64,000 nucleotides of DNA. Source: an uncultured Roseivirga sp. Lineage in GTDB: Bacteria > Bacteroidota > Bacteroidia > Cytophagales > Cyclobacteriaceae. Shown in pieces: positions 44,828 through 53,402 of the stretch. The number at the start of each line of letters is the position of its first letter. The first letter of the stretch is position 1. The notes beneath the pieces were generated by a model. It did no database searches. It was given only the letters and a program-made list of their open reading frames with translations, and was not told the DNA's origin. Where the stretch lies: assembly GCA_947493005.1 (NCBI GenBank), contig CANLOY010000008.1, forward strand, positions 124,001 through 188,000, written 5' to 3'. The translations under genes were made by a program, and so were the position numbers.

Positions 44828-44900
44828 TGGTGCTGAGTGGGCTCGAACCACCGACTCACGGATTTTCAGTCCGATGCTCTACCAACTGAGCTACAGCACC
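44828..44900 (-). tRNA. tRNA-Phe (GAA)
   Basis: Folds as a complete cloverleaf of 73 bases. Acceptor stem GGTGCTG/CAGCACC, D arm GCTC...GAGC, anticodon stem TCGGA/TCCGT with loop CTGAAAA (anticodon GAA), and T arm GGTGG TTCGAGC CCACT (T loop TTCGAGC). The discriminator base is A and CCA is not encoded. Single gene with its own terminator. Confidence 0.97.
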
Positions 44901-44999
44901 CCGAATGGGAGCACAAAAGTATATAAAAAGTTAAACCGTGCAAAACATTTTTGATAAATTCAAAACTGATTATAAAATCAACTCCTACTAACGAATATT

Positions 45000-46325
45000 A
45001 TGCAATACTTGCCTCAAATCGCCTTCTTAGTTATTGTTGCTGCTGCTACGTATTTTTTGTACCGCAGGATCACTCAAATTCGTAAGAATATCTTTCTGGG
45101 AAAAGCATCAAACAGAACAGATAGAAAGTCTGAGAGATGGAAAACTATGCTGTTGGTAGCCTTAGGGCAAAAGAAAATGTTCAAGCGTATAATCCCTGCC
45201 TTTCTTCACTTATTAATCTACGTTGGCTTCTTGGTAATCAATCTGGAAGTACTTGAGTTTCTAATTGATGGTTTTGCTGGTACGCATCGAATTTTTGCTC
45301 CTGTACTTGGTGATTTTTATACTGTATTGATTAATGTATTCGAGTTTCTCACTGTAGGTGTACTTTTCTCTTGTATTGCTTTTCTTATCAGAAGAAATGT
45401 GCTTAAGGTAAAACGCTTTTCAGGTGAGGAAATGCGCAAGTGGCCAACACTAGATGCCAACTTGATTCTGATTATAGAAACTGTATTGATGCTTGCTATT
45501 CTCACCATGAATGCAACCGACATGCTTATTCAGGGTCAAGATGAACATTATGCTCAAACTGGTGAGTTCTTCTTTAGTAGCTTTTTGGTGCCTTTATTTG
45601 AAGGAATGAGTTTATCTACTCTCATTTTCGTAGAGCGCTTTGCATGGTGGTTCCACATCATTGGAATCTTAGGCTTTGCGATATATGTCACTTATTCCAA
45701 GCATTTGCACATTGCGCTGGCGTTTCCTAATACCTGGTATTCCAACCTTGAGTCCAAGGGCAAAATTGAAAACATGCCGGTAGTGACTAATGAAGTGAAA
45801 ATGATGCTTGGCATGCCAACTGAAGGGGCTGGAGATCCTCCTGCAGAAGTAGCAAGATTTGGTGCTAAAGATGTGAATGACCTCAGTTGGGTGAACATCA
45901 TGAACGCTTACTCATGTACCGAATGTGGTAGGTGTACCTCTCAGTGCCCTGCAAACATCACGGGTAAGAAACTTTCGCCAAGAAAAGTAATGATGGCCAC
46001 CAGAGACCGTGCTGAAGAGGTAGGAGCAAGTATAGCCAAAGGAGGAAAAGGTCTGGAAGATGGAAAGTCACTCTTAGGCGATTTTATTACCAAAGAAGAA
46101 ATTAATGCATGTACAAGCTGTAATGCTTGTGTTGAAGCATGTCCGGTTAACATAGACCCATTATCAATCATTTTGGAGATGAGAAGATATGTGGCTATGG
46201 AAGAGTCTGGATCACCTGCTTCCTGGAATGGTATGTTTCAGAATATTGAGACTAGTTTTTCACCATGGAAGTTTGCTCCGACTGATAGGTTCAAATGGGC
46301 AGACGATTTAAAGAAAGACGCATAA
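45000..46325 (+). CDS. membrane 4Fe-4S protein (HdrC/NarI-like N-terminal fusion)
   Basis: Inner-membrane electron-transfer protein (441 aa). About five hydrophobic segments occupy the first 250 residues (HLLIYVGFLVINLEVLEF and others, nitrate-reductase-gamma-like). Two 4Fe-4S motifs follow: CTECGRCTSQCP near residue 306 and CTSCNACVEACP near residue 372. It looks like a heterodisulfide-reductase-type HdrC/E subunit. The HdrB-like partner is at 46925, so the two probably pass electrons between the quinone pool and a soluble donor. The donor is unknown. Confidence 0.88.
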   Translation: MQYLPQIAFLVIVAAATYFLYRRITQIRKNIFLGKASNRTDRKSERWKTMLLVALGQKKMFKRIIPAFLHLLIYVGFLVINLEVLEFLIDGFAGTHRIFAPVLGDFYTVLINVFEFLTVGVLFSCIAFLIRRNVLKVKRFSGEEMRKWPTLDANLILIIETVLMLAILTMNATDMLIQGQDEHYAQTGEFFFSSFLVPLFEGMSLSTLIFVERFAWWFHIIGILGFAIYVTYSKHLHIALAFPNTWYSNLESKGKIENMPVVTNEVKMMLGMPTEGAGDPPAEVARFGAKDVNDLSWVNIMNAYSCTECGRCTSQCPANITGKKLSPRKVMMATRDRAEEVGASIAKGGKGLEDGKSLLGDFITKEEINACTSCNACVEACPVNIDPLSIILEMRRYVAMEESGSPASWNGMFQNIETSFSPWKFAPTDRFKWADDLKKDA

Positions 46326-46340
46326 ATCAGGTGTTATAAG

Positions 46341-46919
46341 TTGAAGTGGTCTTTATACATATTAACCATCTTATTCCTCTCATTAGGGTTTCAGGGAACT
46401 TCATTTGAAGAAAAACTATCTAAAGCAGCCATTGACCTGACAAAGGACAGAGTGGTTTATGATCCTAGTTACTTTTCGATCGACTATCCCAATGGGGATG
46501 TTCCTAAAGGAAAAGGGGTTTGCACGGACGTGGTAATCAGGGCCTATAGAAAACTGAATATTGACCTTCAGAAAAAAGTGCATGAAGACATGGCTGCAAA
46601 CTTTGATGCTTATCCCAATCATTGGGGGCTCACTAGAACAGATAAAAACATTGACCATAGAAGGGTTCCTAATCTGATGAAGTTTTTTGAGAGACACGGT
46701 CAGGTGAAGCCAATAACGGATCAGGCAAGTGACTATGTTCCCGGAGACATTGTATGCTGGAACCTAGGTGGTGGAATAACACACATTGGAATAGTAGTAG
46801 ATAAAAAATCAACCGATCAAAAGCGATATCTTATTTCGCATAACATCGGCAACGGGCAAGAACTTTCTGATTGCCTGTTTTCATATAGAATTATTGGACA
46901 TTACACGTTTAAGAAATAA
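46341..46919 (+). CDS. DUF1287 protein
   Basis: Exported protein (192 aa) of the DUF1287 (YiiX/NlpC-like) type. The start codon is TTG at 46341 because no in-frame ATG precedes the signal peptide (LKWSLYILTILFLSLGFQG). A likely Cys-His pair is GVCTDVVIRAYR near residue 60 and THIGIVVD near residue 150, followed by LISHNIGNGQE, which fits a papain-like amidase fold. Substrate unknown, perhaps peptidoglycan. It sits between the two Fe-S subunit genes, 15 bases after the first and 5 before the second, so it shares their transcript. Confidence 0.82.
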   Translation: MKWSLYILTILFLSLGFQGTSFEEKLSKAAIDLTKDRVVYDPSYFSIDYPNGDVPKGKGVCTDVVIRAYRKLNIDLQKKVHEDMAANFDAYPNHWGLTRTDKNIDHRRVPNLMKFFERHGQVKPITDQASDYVPGDIVCWNLGGGITHIGIVVDKKSTDQKRYLISHNIGNGQELSDCLFSYRIIGHYTFKK

Positions 46920-46924
46920 TCATC

Positions 46925-47722
46925 ATGAGCGATAATATAAATAAAGTACCTACCATGGCCGAGATGGCTGCTAAAGGAGAATCTCCTGAAGTTCTTTTCT
47001 GGGTAGGTTGCGCAGGTTCATTTGACGATAGATATAAGAAGGTGACAGTAGCCTTTATTAAAATATTGAACAAAGTAGGCATATCATATGCAGTACTAGG
47101 AGAAGAAGAGACATGTACAGGGGATCCGGCAAGAAGAGCTGGCAACGAATTCCTTTTTCAGATGCAGGCTGTCGCTAACATCCAAGTGCTTGATGGCTAT
47201 GGTATCAAAAAAATTGTAACAGCTTGTCCTCACTGCTTCAACACCATTAAGAACGAATACCCAGAACTTGGTGGAAACTATGAGGTAATTCACCATTCTA
47301 CCTTTTTACAGCAACTTATTAACGAAGGTAAGGTAGGACTCAAAGGTGGTGGAGAGTTCAAAGGGCGTAAAATTACTTATCACGATTCATGCTACCTGGG
47401 AAGAGCTAACAATATATATGAGGCTCCACGAGAAGTACTCCAGGCATTAGATGCTGAACTGGTAGAAATGAAAAGCTGCAGAACCAAAGGACTATGTTGT
47501 GGTGCAGGTGGAGCACAAATGTTCAAAGATGCAGAACCTGGCAACAAAGAAATCAATATTGAGCGTACAGAAGAAGCATTGAAAACCGGAGCAAACATAA
47601 TTGCAGCTGGCTGCCCGTTTTGTATGACTATGATGCGAGACGGGGTAAAGGCAAAAGAAAAAGAAGAAAATGTGGAGGTACTGGACCTCGCTGAACTAAT
47701 TGCTAAAAACGAGGGCCTTTAA
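46925..47722 (+). CDS. HdrB-like (Fe-S)-binding protein with CCG domains
   Basis: Cytoplasmic protein (265 aa) with two CCG (cysteine-rich) domains as in HdrB and GlpC/LutA. First: VGCAGSFDDRYKKV, then ACPHCFNTIKNEYPELGG. Second: DSCYLGRANNIYEAPREVL, KGLCCGAGGAQMF and AAGCPFCMTMMRDG. These bind noncubane iron-sulfur clusters. It pairs with the membrane 4Fe-4S protein encoded 0.6 kb upstream. A role in moving electrons from lactate or acyl-CoA oxidation is possible but not shown. Confidence 0.88.
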   Translation: MSDNINKVPTMAEMAAKGESPEVLFWVGCAGSFDDRYKKVTVAFIKILNKVGISYAVLGEEETCTGDPARRAGNEFLFQMQAVANIQVLDGYGIKKIVTACPHCFNTIKNEYPELGGNYEVIHHSTFLQQLINEGKVGLKGGGEFKGRKITYHDSCYLGRANNIYEAPREVLQALDAELVEMKSCRTKGLCCGAGGAQMFKDAEPGNKEINIERTEEALKTGANIIAAGCPFCMTMMRDGVKAKEKEENVEVLDLAELIAKNEGL

Positions 47723-47753
47723 AACTGAAGGGAACTACATCAAAAGAAAAAGT

Positions 47754-47835
47754 ACCGTCATTCCTGAGAAATCGGGAATCTCAATGGAGCACAACTTCCT
47801 TCAGAGAGATTCCCAATCAAGTTGGGAATGACGGT
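47754..47835. repeat. 82-bp nested fold-back element
   Basis: Ends are an 11-bp perfect inverted repeat: accgtcattcc (47754-47764) and ggaatgacggt (47825-47835). Inside, gggaatctc (47774-47782) pairs with gagattccc (47806-47814). The whole folds into one long hairpin. The gtcattcc...ggaatgac form resembles REP-like intergenic repeats of Bacteroidota. It lies between convergent genes and could end transcription from both sides. Confidence 0.75.
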
Positions 47836-47868
47836 GGTGTATTTTATACTGGCTGTTCTACTCAGTAA

Positions 47869-48762
47869 CTAGTTTCTTGTCACTGTTCCAGTAGGAATAG
47901 AACTTAAATTTTGTGTAAAACTGTGTGTGTTAGGCGCAGTTGCAGCATCTGCCGGTAAGTTTGAAACCAATGGCTTTAAAAGGAACGGAGCAGGTGAATT
48001 ATCTGGTACAGGCTCTACTGAAATTACTACAGCTCTTCCTCTAACATCTAATGGGAATGTCTCGCCTGCAGGAGGGTTATTAAAGAAATCCTCTCCTGGA
48101 ATTGGCGGTCCGGCATTGTTTTCAGTTCCACTAAACCCGTTGCTGTTATCTCTTTCTCCAAAAGCTGTGAAAGTCCCTGTAGATATTGGTCCTGCATCAC
48201 CAATTACCCAGCCTTCGTACGCCCAACCTGTCGGTAATGTTGGCAAGTTCAGACTTGGGGTTGGAGGCATACCAGGATTTCCAAACCACACACCGTACTG
48301 ATCGTTTCCATTATTTCCAGCCGTTTCATCTGTAGGGGTTCTCAAGAAAAAAGATCCAGAAGCATCGTTAAAACTACCTAGAGCTGGAGCTACACCGGTA
48401 GACAAAGATGCATTGTTATTGGTAAAATCACCTGCTAATAACTTCTGAGCTGATGGGTCGGCAGGAGCATCATCAGGAACTGGTTCAATTGTCAAAACAA
48501 ACTTTGTTGCCGCTGCCAAATCTTCAGCACCAACTGTAAAAGTTTGAGTAGATAAAGCGCCATTAGCATCTACACTAAATGTGCCAGTGCTTATAGGTGC
48601 ACCTCCAACAATAATCCAGCCTTCATAAATGGCAGATGACCCAAGGTCTTCTAGCCCATTGATGTTTACTGTTAAGTTCGTTGACGAGTTCACATCGTCA
48701 TCATTGTCGCAACTGGTGGCTATCAAAGCAGCACCCAGTAACAAGCCCATAATTTTTTTCAT
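47869..48762 (-). CDS. lipoprotein with two RskA C-terminal-like domains
   Basis: Lipoprotein (297 aa). The ATG at 48762 gives MKKIMGLLLGAALIATSCDN with a lipobox Cys; an upstream start at 48810 is rejected. The mature protein has two similar halves: IYEGWIIVGGAPISTGTF...VLTIEPVPDDAPADPS (about 45-115) and YEGWVIGDAGPISTGTF...VISVEPVPDNSPAPF (about 185-270). Both resemble the extracellular C-terminal domain of anti-sigma-K factor RskA, without its sigma-binding part. Last gene of the two-component operon; it may be a sensed or sensing partner. The RskA likeness is by eye. Confidence 0.7.
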   Translation of the reverse strand: MKKIMGLLLGAALIATSCDNDDDVNSSTNLTVNINGLEDLGSSAIYEGWIIVGGAPISTGTFSVDANGALSTQTFTVGAEDLAAATKFVLTIEPVPDDAPADPSAQKLLAGDFTNNNASLSTGVAPALGSFNDASGSFFLRTPTDETAGNNGNDQYGVWFGNPGMPPTPSLNLPTLPTGWAYEGWVIGDAGPISTGTFTAFGERDNSNGFSGTENNAGPPIPGEDFFNNPPAGETFPLDVRGRAVVISVEPVPDNSPAPFLLKPLVSNLPADAATAPNTHSFTQNLSSIPTGTVTRN

Positions 48763-48930
48763 CCTCTTTGAATTTTGGTTTAACTCAATTCTTTTGAATT
48801 GACTTCTCAAAATTCACTTTCAACTATCACAAAAAAGTCACGATTGATTAACGCCTTGGTACGTTTCCATCACAATAATGAGTTATGGAATAATAATTGT
48901 CGGCTTAGCGTCTTCTTGCGAATATGGCAA

Positions 48931-49785
48931 TTAGAAATTCATATATATGCCTAAAGAATAAGAAGGGCTAGCCAGAACTCTCTTACCTGAGGCGGCAAAA
49001 CCAATTGCACCTGAAATACCCAGGTTTTTCTTCAAGTTATAGCTGAGTTCGGGTGTTATAGCCAGATACTCTATGTTGTTCGAAAAAATCCCATTCGAAG
49101 GTGTTTCAAGGTCGTTTCCATTGTTAAGAGAGTTTACACTCAACACTTTTAAAGCGCCATTAACTTTTGACCCTATTTTATGACCAACCTCAATACCTAT
49201 TCGAAATTCATCACTAAAGTTATTGCTCCTGTTGTTAAAGGCTACGAGTGTACTTACATACCCTTTTCCCTTATTGAAACTTCTACTAGCCTCTAATCCA
49301 AGCATCACATTGAATTCACCATCACCTGTTTGCAATACCTGAGTATCACCACCGCTATCATTGCCCAGGGGTAAACCAAAAGTTAAACTTGCACTCACCA
49401 CAATTGGCTTATTCACTATAAGCCCATATTTCAGTGAAAGGTCAAAGTCTCCCAAAGAATTGACTGCATCCCCTGCTGCCAGAACTGTTCCGTTGCTGGA
49501 AACCTGTTCGTTTAAGGTTGCTCGTGAGAAGAATGGAACGTAGGCGGTCACACCAAGTCTATGTGTTAAACCGTATTCCAGATAAGCGCTTGTTATATAA
49601 ATGCTGGCAGTGGCAATATCAATGATTTCACCACTAGGTGAATAATAGCTGTTAGATCTGATAAAATACTCTCCGAGCTTAAAATACCCTTTGCCTTTAG
49701 GAATAGGCCAGCCTCCACCTGCCTGCAAAGATGTAGTCCCGGATAATAGTAAAACTGTTAGAATCAATCCCTTAATTAACTTCAT
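48931..49785 (-). CDS. outer-membrane beta-barrel protein (transporter-like)
   Basis: Predicted outer-membrane barrel (284 aa) with a signal peptide ending SLQA. The mature protein starts GGGWPIPKGKGYFKLGEYF, typical of the MetA-pathway/phenol-degradation-type barrels, and ends with Phe (YSLGIYMNF), as expected for barrel insertion. Alternating beta strands run throughout. No ligand is known. It starts 3 bases after the DM13 gene stop, so it is within the response-regulator operon. Confidence 0.75.
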   Translation of the reverse strand: MKLIKGLILTVLLLSGTTSLQAGGGWPIPKGKGYFKLGEYFIRSNSYYSPSGEIIDIATASIYITSAYLEYGLTHRLGVTAYVPFFSRATLNEQVSSNGTVLAAGDAVNSLGDFDLSLKYGLIVNKPIVVSASLTFGLPLGNDSGGDTQVLQTGDGEFNVMLGLEASRSFNKGKGYVSTLVAFNNRSNNFSDEFRIGIEVGHKIGSKVNGALKVLSVNSLNNGNDLETPSNGIFSNNIEYLAITPELSYNLKKNLGISGAIGFAASGKRVLASPSYSLGIYMNF

Positions 49786-49788
49786 AGC

Positions 49789-50463
49789 TTAATCTTCGAA
49801 TTTACCTGTTCCAAAAGCGGCCCCAAAAGGCTTACAATAGATGATTACATGATTATAAGTATCCAACTGCGCTCGGTCACGACTAATAGTATAGGTTTGA
49901 GAGCCGGAGTTTCTCTGTAGTCTTCCAACCTCTATTCCACCGTTTGTTCTACTGGCATTATTACTCAAATAGACAAAAAGTCCCGGTCCGTTTGATGAAG
50001 AAAAATTTGAAGAAAATGTAAGTTCCAGGTTATTCCCATTTTCTGTTAAAGTAAAGGATCCATTCACCCTGTAATTTCGTAATCCTCTAAAGTTTCCACT
50101 TCTTTCTAGTGGACCAAAGACGGTAACAGCACCAGCTGTTAGCATTACAGAATCCCTTGCTGCTCCTGATACTGCTCTGATAATTACATCTCCAGGTGCA
50201 ATTGCTGTAGCCAGTCCTCCAGAAGTAATTGATACTATTTGATCATTATCAGAACTCCAGACTATGTCTGAACTGACCCGTTCTCCGAGTTCATCAAAAA
50301 AGTCTGCTTCAAACTGGAAGGACTCTCCCACAGCTAAACTTTGTATTCGACTTGTAATAGCCACTTCAGTATCAACTATTACTTCTTCTACTATATCGGT
50401 ACCTATACAACCGACAAAAAGGATACTAAGAAAAAATACCCATGAATATTTTAACCTCTTCAT
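49789..50463 (-). CDS. DM13-domain lipoprotein with Big_2 Ig domain
   Basis: Lipoprotein (224 aa) with lipobox LFVGC. Residues about 30-105 form an Ig-like Big_2 domain (AVGESFQFEADFFDELGE, IVSITSGGLATAIAPGD). Residues about 115-224 are a DM13 domain: GNFRGLRNYRVNGSF, GPGLFVYLSN, YNHVIIYCKPFGAAFG. DM13 domains carry one conserved Cys and are predicted to act in electron transfer or redox sensing. Overlaps the kinase gene by 4 bases. Its redox role is family inference. Confidence 0.85.
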   Translation of the reverse strand: MKRLKYSWVFFLSILFVGCIGTDIVEEVIVDTEVAITSRIQSLAVGESFQFEADFFDELGERVSSDIVWSSDNDQIVSITSGGLATAIAPGDVIIRAVSGAARDSVMLTAGAVTVFGPLERSGNFRGLRNYRVNGSFTLTENGNNLELTFSSNFSSSNGPGLFVYLSNNASRTNGGIEVGRLQRNSGSQTYTISRDRAQLDTYNHVIIYCKPFGAAFGTGKFED

Positions 50464-51944
50464 ACTTGGTGATATGGCAATTGAAATGAAAATGATGTGC
50501 CCTGATTTAGTTTGCTTTTTAGGTTGATTGTGGCGTCATGTATCTCAAGAATCTTCTTTACAATGGCCAGCCCCAACCCAGTGTTGTTTTTGTCTAATCC
50601 AATACGTTTGTCACCAATGTGATATCTGTCGAAAACAAAAGGAATCTGTTCCTCAGGGATACCAACTCCGGTATCTGAAACCTGAATTTCGACTGCTGCA
50701 TCCAGTTCATTGGTTTTGATGGTAATGGTTCCTCCTTCTGGGGTAAACTTTAGGGCATTGTCAATCAAGTTCTGAAGTACTCTTTCTATCAAAGCTATGT
50801 CTGCATTGACCAGCTCTATATTGTTTGAGATAACAGACTGAATAAGCACTCCCTTTTTCCTGGCAAGGATCAGGTATTTCTGCACCACATCCTGAAGTAA
50901 TTCATTAATAAAGAAAGGTTCTTTCTTAGGTTGCACTTGCTTTGATTCCAGTTTTGAAAGTTCAAAGAGCTCTGCGACCATTTTTTTGAGCTTTTCCGTG
51001 CTCTCTAAAATAATGTTCAGGTACTTATCCCTCTCCTCAATGCTAAGCTCGTCTTTTTTGATCATTAGAGTTTCTATGTACCCGTGAATGACTGCCAAAG
51101 GTGTTCTTAAATCGTGACTTACGTTACCCACCAGTTCTCGTCTTAGGTTTTCCATAGACTTAAGGTTCTCAATGTTCCCTACAATGGTATCTGCCATTTC
51201 GTTAAATGCCAGCCCCAAGGTGTTGAACTCTTTTCCAGACTGGCCCTCTATTCTTGCATTTAGCTCTCCATTCTGAAACCTTCTGACTGTTTCAATAATA
51301 CTTCTTAGGTTCTTTGTAATAAACCAGATAGCTATCAATCCGATCAAAGCTGTCGCTATCAAAGTAATTAGCATAGTGCCTCCGCCAAGCATAGTAACAT
51401 AGTCATTCCACAAGTTGGAAGCTACCGTATGATACTCCTCTCCTGCTAAAACAACATATACGTATCCTTGAATTTTATCTTCTTCCTTGATTGCAGCAGC
51501 GCTGAAAATCTGAGATTCCCCAGGTTTTCTCGGATCATCACCCATTACGCATTTTTCTCCCCCGGTTTCAATAAACTCCTGAATAGGCCCTAAGCTGACT
51601 TCTGTAAGCTTCACTTTTTTATAAGGGGCTACGTGATTACGTATTCTTCCTTCCCTATCTAAAAGATAAACTTCAATACTCGGATTAACAGCCATCATAT
51701 GATGCATGATGTCATCAGTAGCTGTTTCTGTTATTTCTCCATCAATAAAGGGCTTCACTTCCTTTATGATACTTTGAGCAATGTTGGCATTTAGCTTTTG
51801 GTTTCGTTCCAGATAATACTGCTCACTTACAGATATAGAAAGTACTATGTGTACTGCCCCTACAAGAAGCAGTAGCACCAAAAAGGTTGCTGAGAGTTTC
51901 CAAAACAGGCTGACACCCCCTTTCAAGTTCTCTTTACTTGTCAT
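50460..51944 (-). CDS. sensor histidine kinase
   Basis: Membrane sensor kinase (494 aa). Two membrane segments (about 15-35 and 185-215) flank a periplasmic sensor of about 150 residues that contains a lone Cys (GEKCVMGDD). Then come a HAMP domain (about 215-265), the HisKA domain with phospho-acceptor His277 (NVSHDLRTPLAVIHGYIETL), and the ATPase with NLIDNALKFTPEGG and GVGIPEEQIPFVFDR. Encoded right after its response regulator (one-base overlap). It probably senses the state of the envelope through the periplasmic domain. Confidence 0.94.
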   Translation of the reverse strand: MTSKENLKGGVSLFWKLSATFLVLLLLVGAVHIVLSISVSEQYYLERNQKLNANIAQSIIKEVKPFIDGEITETATDDIMHHMMAVNPSIEVYLLDREGRIRNHVAPYKKVKLTEVSLGPIQEFIETGGEKCVMGDDPRKPGESQIFSAAAIKEEDKIQGYVYVVLAGEEYHTVASNLWNDYVTMLGGGTMLITLIATALIGLIAIWFITKNLRSIIETVRRFQNGELNARIEGQSGKEFNTLGLAFNEMADTIVGNIENLKSMENLRRELVGNVSHDLRTPLAVIHGYIETLMIKKDELSIEERDKYLNIILESTEKLKKMVAELFELSKLESKQVQPKKEPFFINELLQDVVQKYLILARKKGVLIQSVISNNIELVNADIALIERVLQNLIDNALKFTPEGGTITIKTNELDAAVEIQVSDTGVGIPEEQIPFVFDRYHIGDKRIGLDKNNTGLGLAIVKKILEIHDATINLKSKLNQGTSFSFQLPYHQV

Positions 51945-52654
51945 TAGCTCTTATTTAATTCATCATTAAACCTGTAACCGACCCCCCAGGAGGTTAGAAT
52001 GAACTTAGGCTTTGTCAAATCGCCCTCAATTTTGGACCTCAACCTGTTAATATGAGAGTTCACTGTATGTTCATATCCTGCAAACTCATACCCCCAAACC
52101 ACACTGAGCAAGTTTTCTCTGCTATAGCTTTTTCCTGGGTTTCCTGCCATCAGCGCTAATAAATCAAACTCTTTTGGGGTCAGTTCAATTCTTTCAGAAT
52201 CAAGGATTACTTTTCGCTTGTTCTTATCTATAACAAGATTATCGTACCTAAGCACTTCTCCAGAATCACCACTTCCACTTGAAGAAGATTCAGTCCTCCT
52301 CAGAATGGCTTTTACTCTGGCGGTTAGTTCTCTGATACTAAATGGTTTGGTCAGGTAATCATCTGCTCCCATTTCCAACCCCAGAATTTTATCTATCTCT
52401 TCAGATCTCGCTGTAAGCATTAGAATTGGGGTTTTGATCTTGTTAGTTCTCAGTTCTCTACAGACCTCAAGTCCATCTTTTCCTGGTAACATGATGTCAA
52501 GGATCATAAAATCAAAAGCCTCAGTGAGTGCCAGCTCTAAACCAGTATCTCCTCTATTAGCGACTGTAGTTTCAAACCCCATATCTCTCAAATGGATTTC
52601 AATCAATCCACTGATATCGGTATCGTCTTCTACAATGAGTACTTTCCTATCCAT
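51944..52654 (-). CDS. OmpR/PhoB-family response regulator
   Basis: Response regulator (236 aa). Receiver domain 1-120 with phospho-acceptor Asp53 (FMILDIMLPGKDG), and Thr/Lys signature residues in MLTARSEEIDK and ADDYLTKPFSIREL. The winged-helix DNA-binding domain (about 140-230) includes IELTPKEFDLLALMA and WGYEFAGYEHTVNSHINRLR. First gene of a leftward five-gene operon; overlaps the kinase by one base. The 209-base upstream gap holds no clear promoter match. Confidence 0.95.
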   Translation of the reverse strand: MDRKVLIVEDDTDISGLIEIHLRDMGFETTVANRGDTGLELALTEAFDFMILDIMLPGKDGLEVCRELRTNKIKTPILMLTARSEEIDKILGLEMGADDYLTKPFSIRELTARVKAILRRTESSSSGSGDSGEVLRYDNLVIDKNKRKVILDSERIELTPKEFDLLALMAGNPGKSYSRENLLSVVWGYEFAGYEHTVNSHINRLRSKIEGDLTKPKFILTSWGVGYRFNDELNKS

Positions 52655-52863
52655 AATTAAAAGTTAAGATTAGCGTTCTTTGATCACGAAAAAGTCACGG
52701 AACATTCAACAAAGTGTAAAGCCTAAAAAATGCTTCGGATTTAACACTTAACTCACATAAGGGAATTTTTGTCCCATCTAATTGGTTTGAAAAGACAACG
52801 ACACGACATTTGTAATGAATTAGTGTAGTAACTAATAATTCAGAACTTGTCAATCTTTGAGAT

Positions 52864-53367
52864 ATGCTAACACCATTTGAACAACTTAGTGCCAACTCCA
52901 GAATCTGGATTTACCAGGCAGACAGAGTCATAAATAATAAAGAACAGCAGGATATTCTTACCAAAAGTGAAGCTTTTATTGGTCAATGGGCTGCTCATGG
53001 GCAATCATTACTAGCATCTTCTCAAGTATTGCATGACCATTTTTTGGTAATAGCAACAGATGAAAAGTTTCACATGGCCAGTGGTTGTTCTATTGATAGC
53101 TCTTTCCGTTTTGTTCAAGAGTTAGGCGGCAGTTTGAATATCAATTTCTTTGAAAGAACAAATCTTGCATTCCTAATTGATGGAAATGTTGAATTAGTAA
53201 AAATGAATGCCTTGAAGGAGGCTATTGCCAATGGCATTGTAACCGACACTACTTTATTTTTTAATAATAACATTGGTACAGTATCCGAACTTCAGGAAAA
53301 ATGGATCGTTAAGGCAAGTGAAAGTTGGCTGAAAAGATACTTTAACCCAACCGTCAGCGTAATATAA
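52864..53367 (+). CDS. conserved hypothetical protein (often mislabelled ABC transporter ATPase)
   Basis: Soluble protein (167 aa) without signal peptide. The opening FEQLSANSRIWIYQADR, the block WAAHGQSLLASSQVLHDHFLVIATDE, and ASGCSIDSSFRFVQELG are typical of a Bacteroidota family that databases sometimes call ABC transporter ATPase. No Walker motifs are present, so that label is wrong. Function unknown. It precedes the PorE-like gene by 35 bases and may be in its operon. Confidence 0.75.
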   Translation: MLTPFEQLSANSRIWIYQADRVINNKEQQDILTKSEAFIGQWAAHGQSLLASSQVLHDHFLVIATDEKFHMASGCSIDSSFRFVQELGGSLNINFFERTNLAFLIDGNVELVKMNALKEAIANGIVTDTTLFFNNNIGTVSELQEKWIVKASESWLKRYFNPTVSVI

Positions 53368-53402
53368 GGTAGCATTCAGCTTATTTCGCTAATTTACAAC
53401 CA

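Noticed and set aside
48000-48301. Plus-strand open frame opposite the RskA-like lipoprotein gene
   Set aside because: It is the shadow of a Gly/Pro/Thr-rich gene; no signal or domain of its own.
52864-53367. ABC transporter ATPase label for the 167-aa protein
   Set aside because: No Walker A, Walker B or ABC signature is present.
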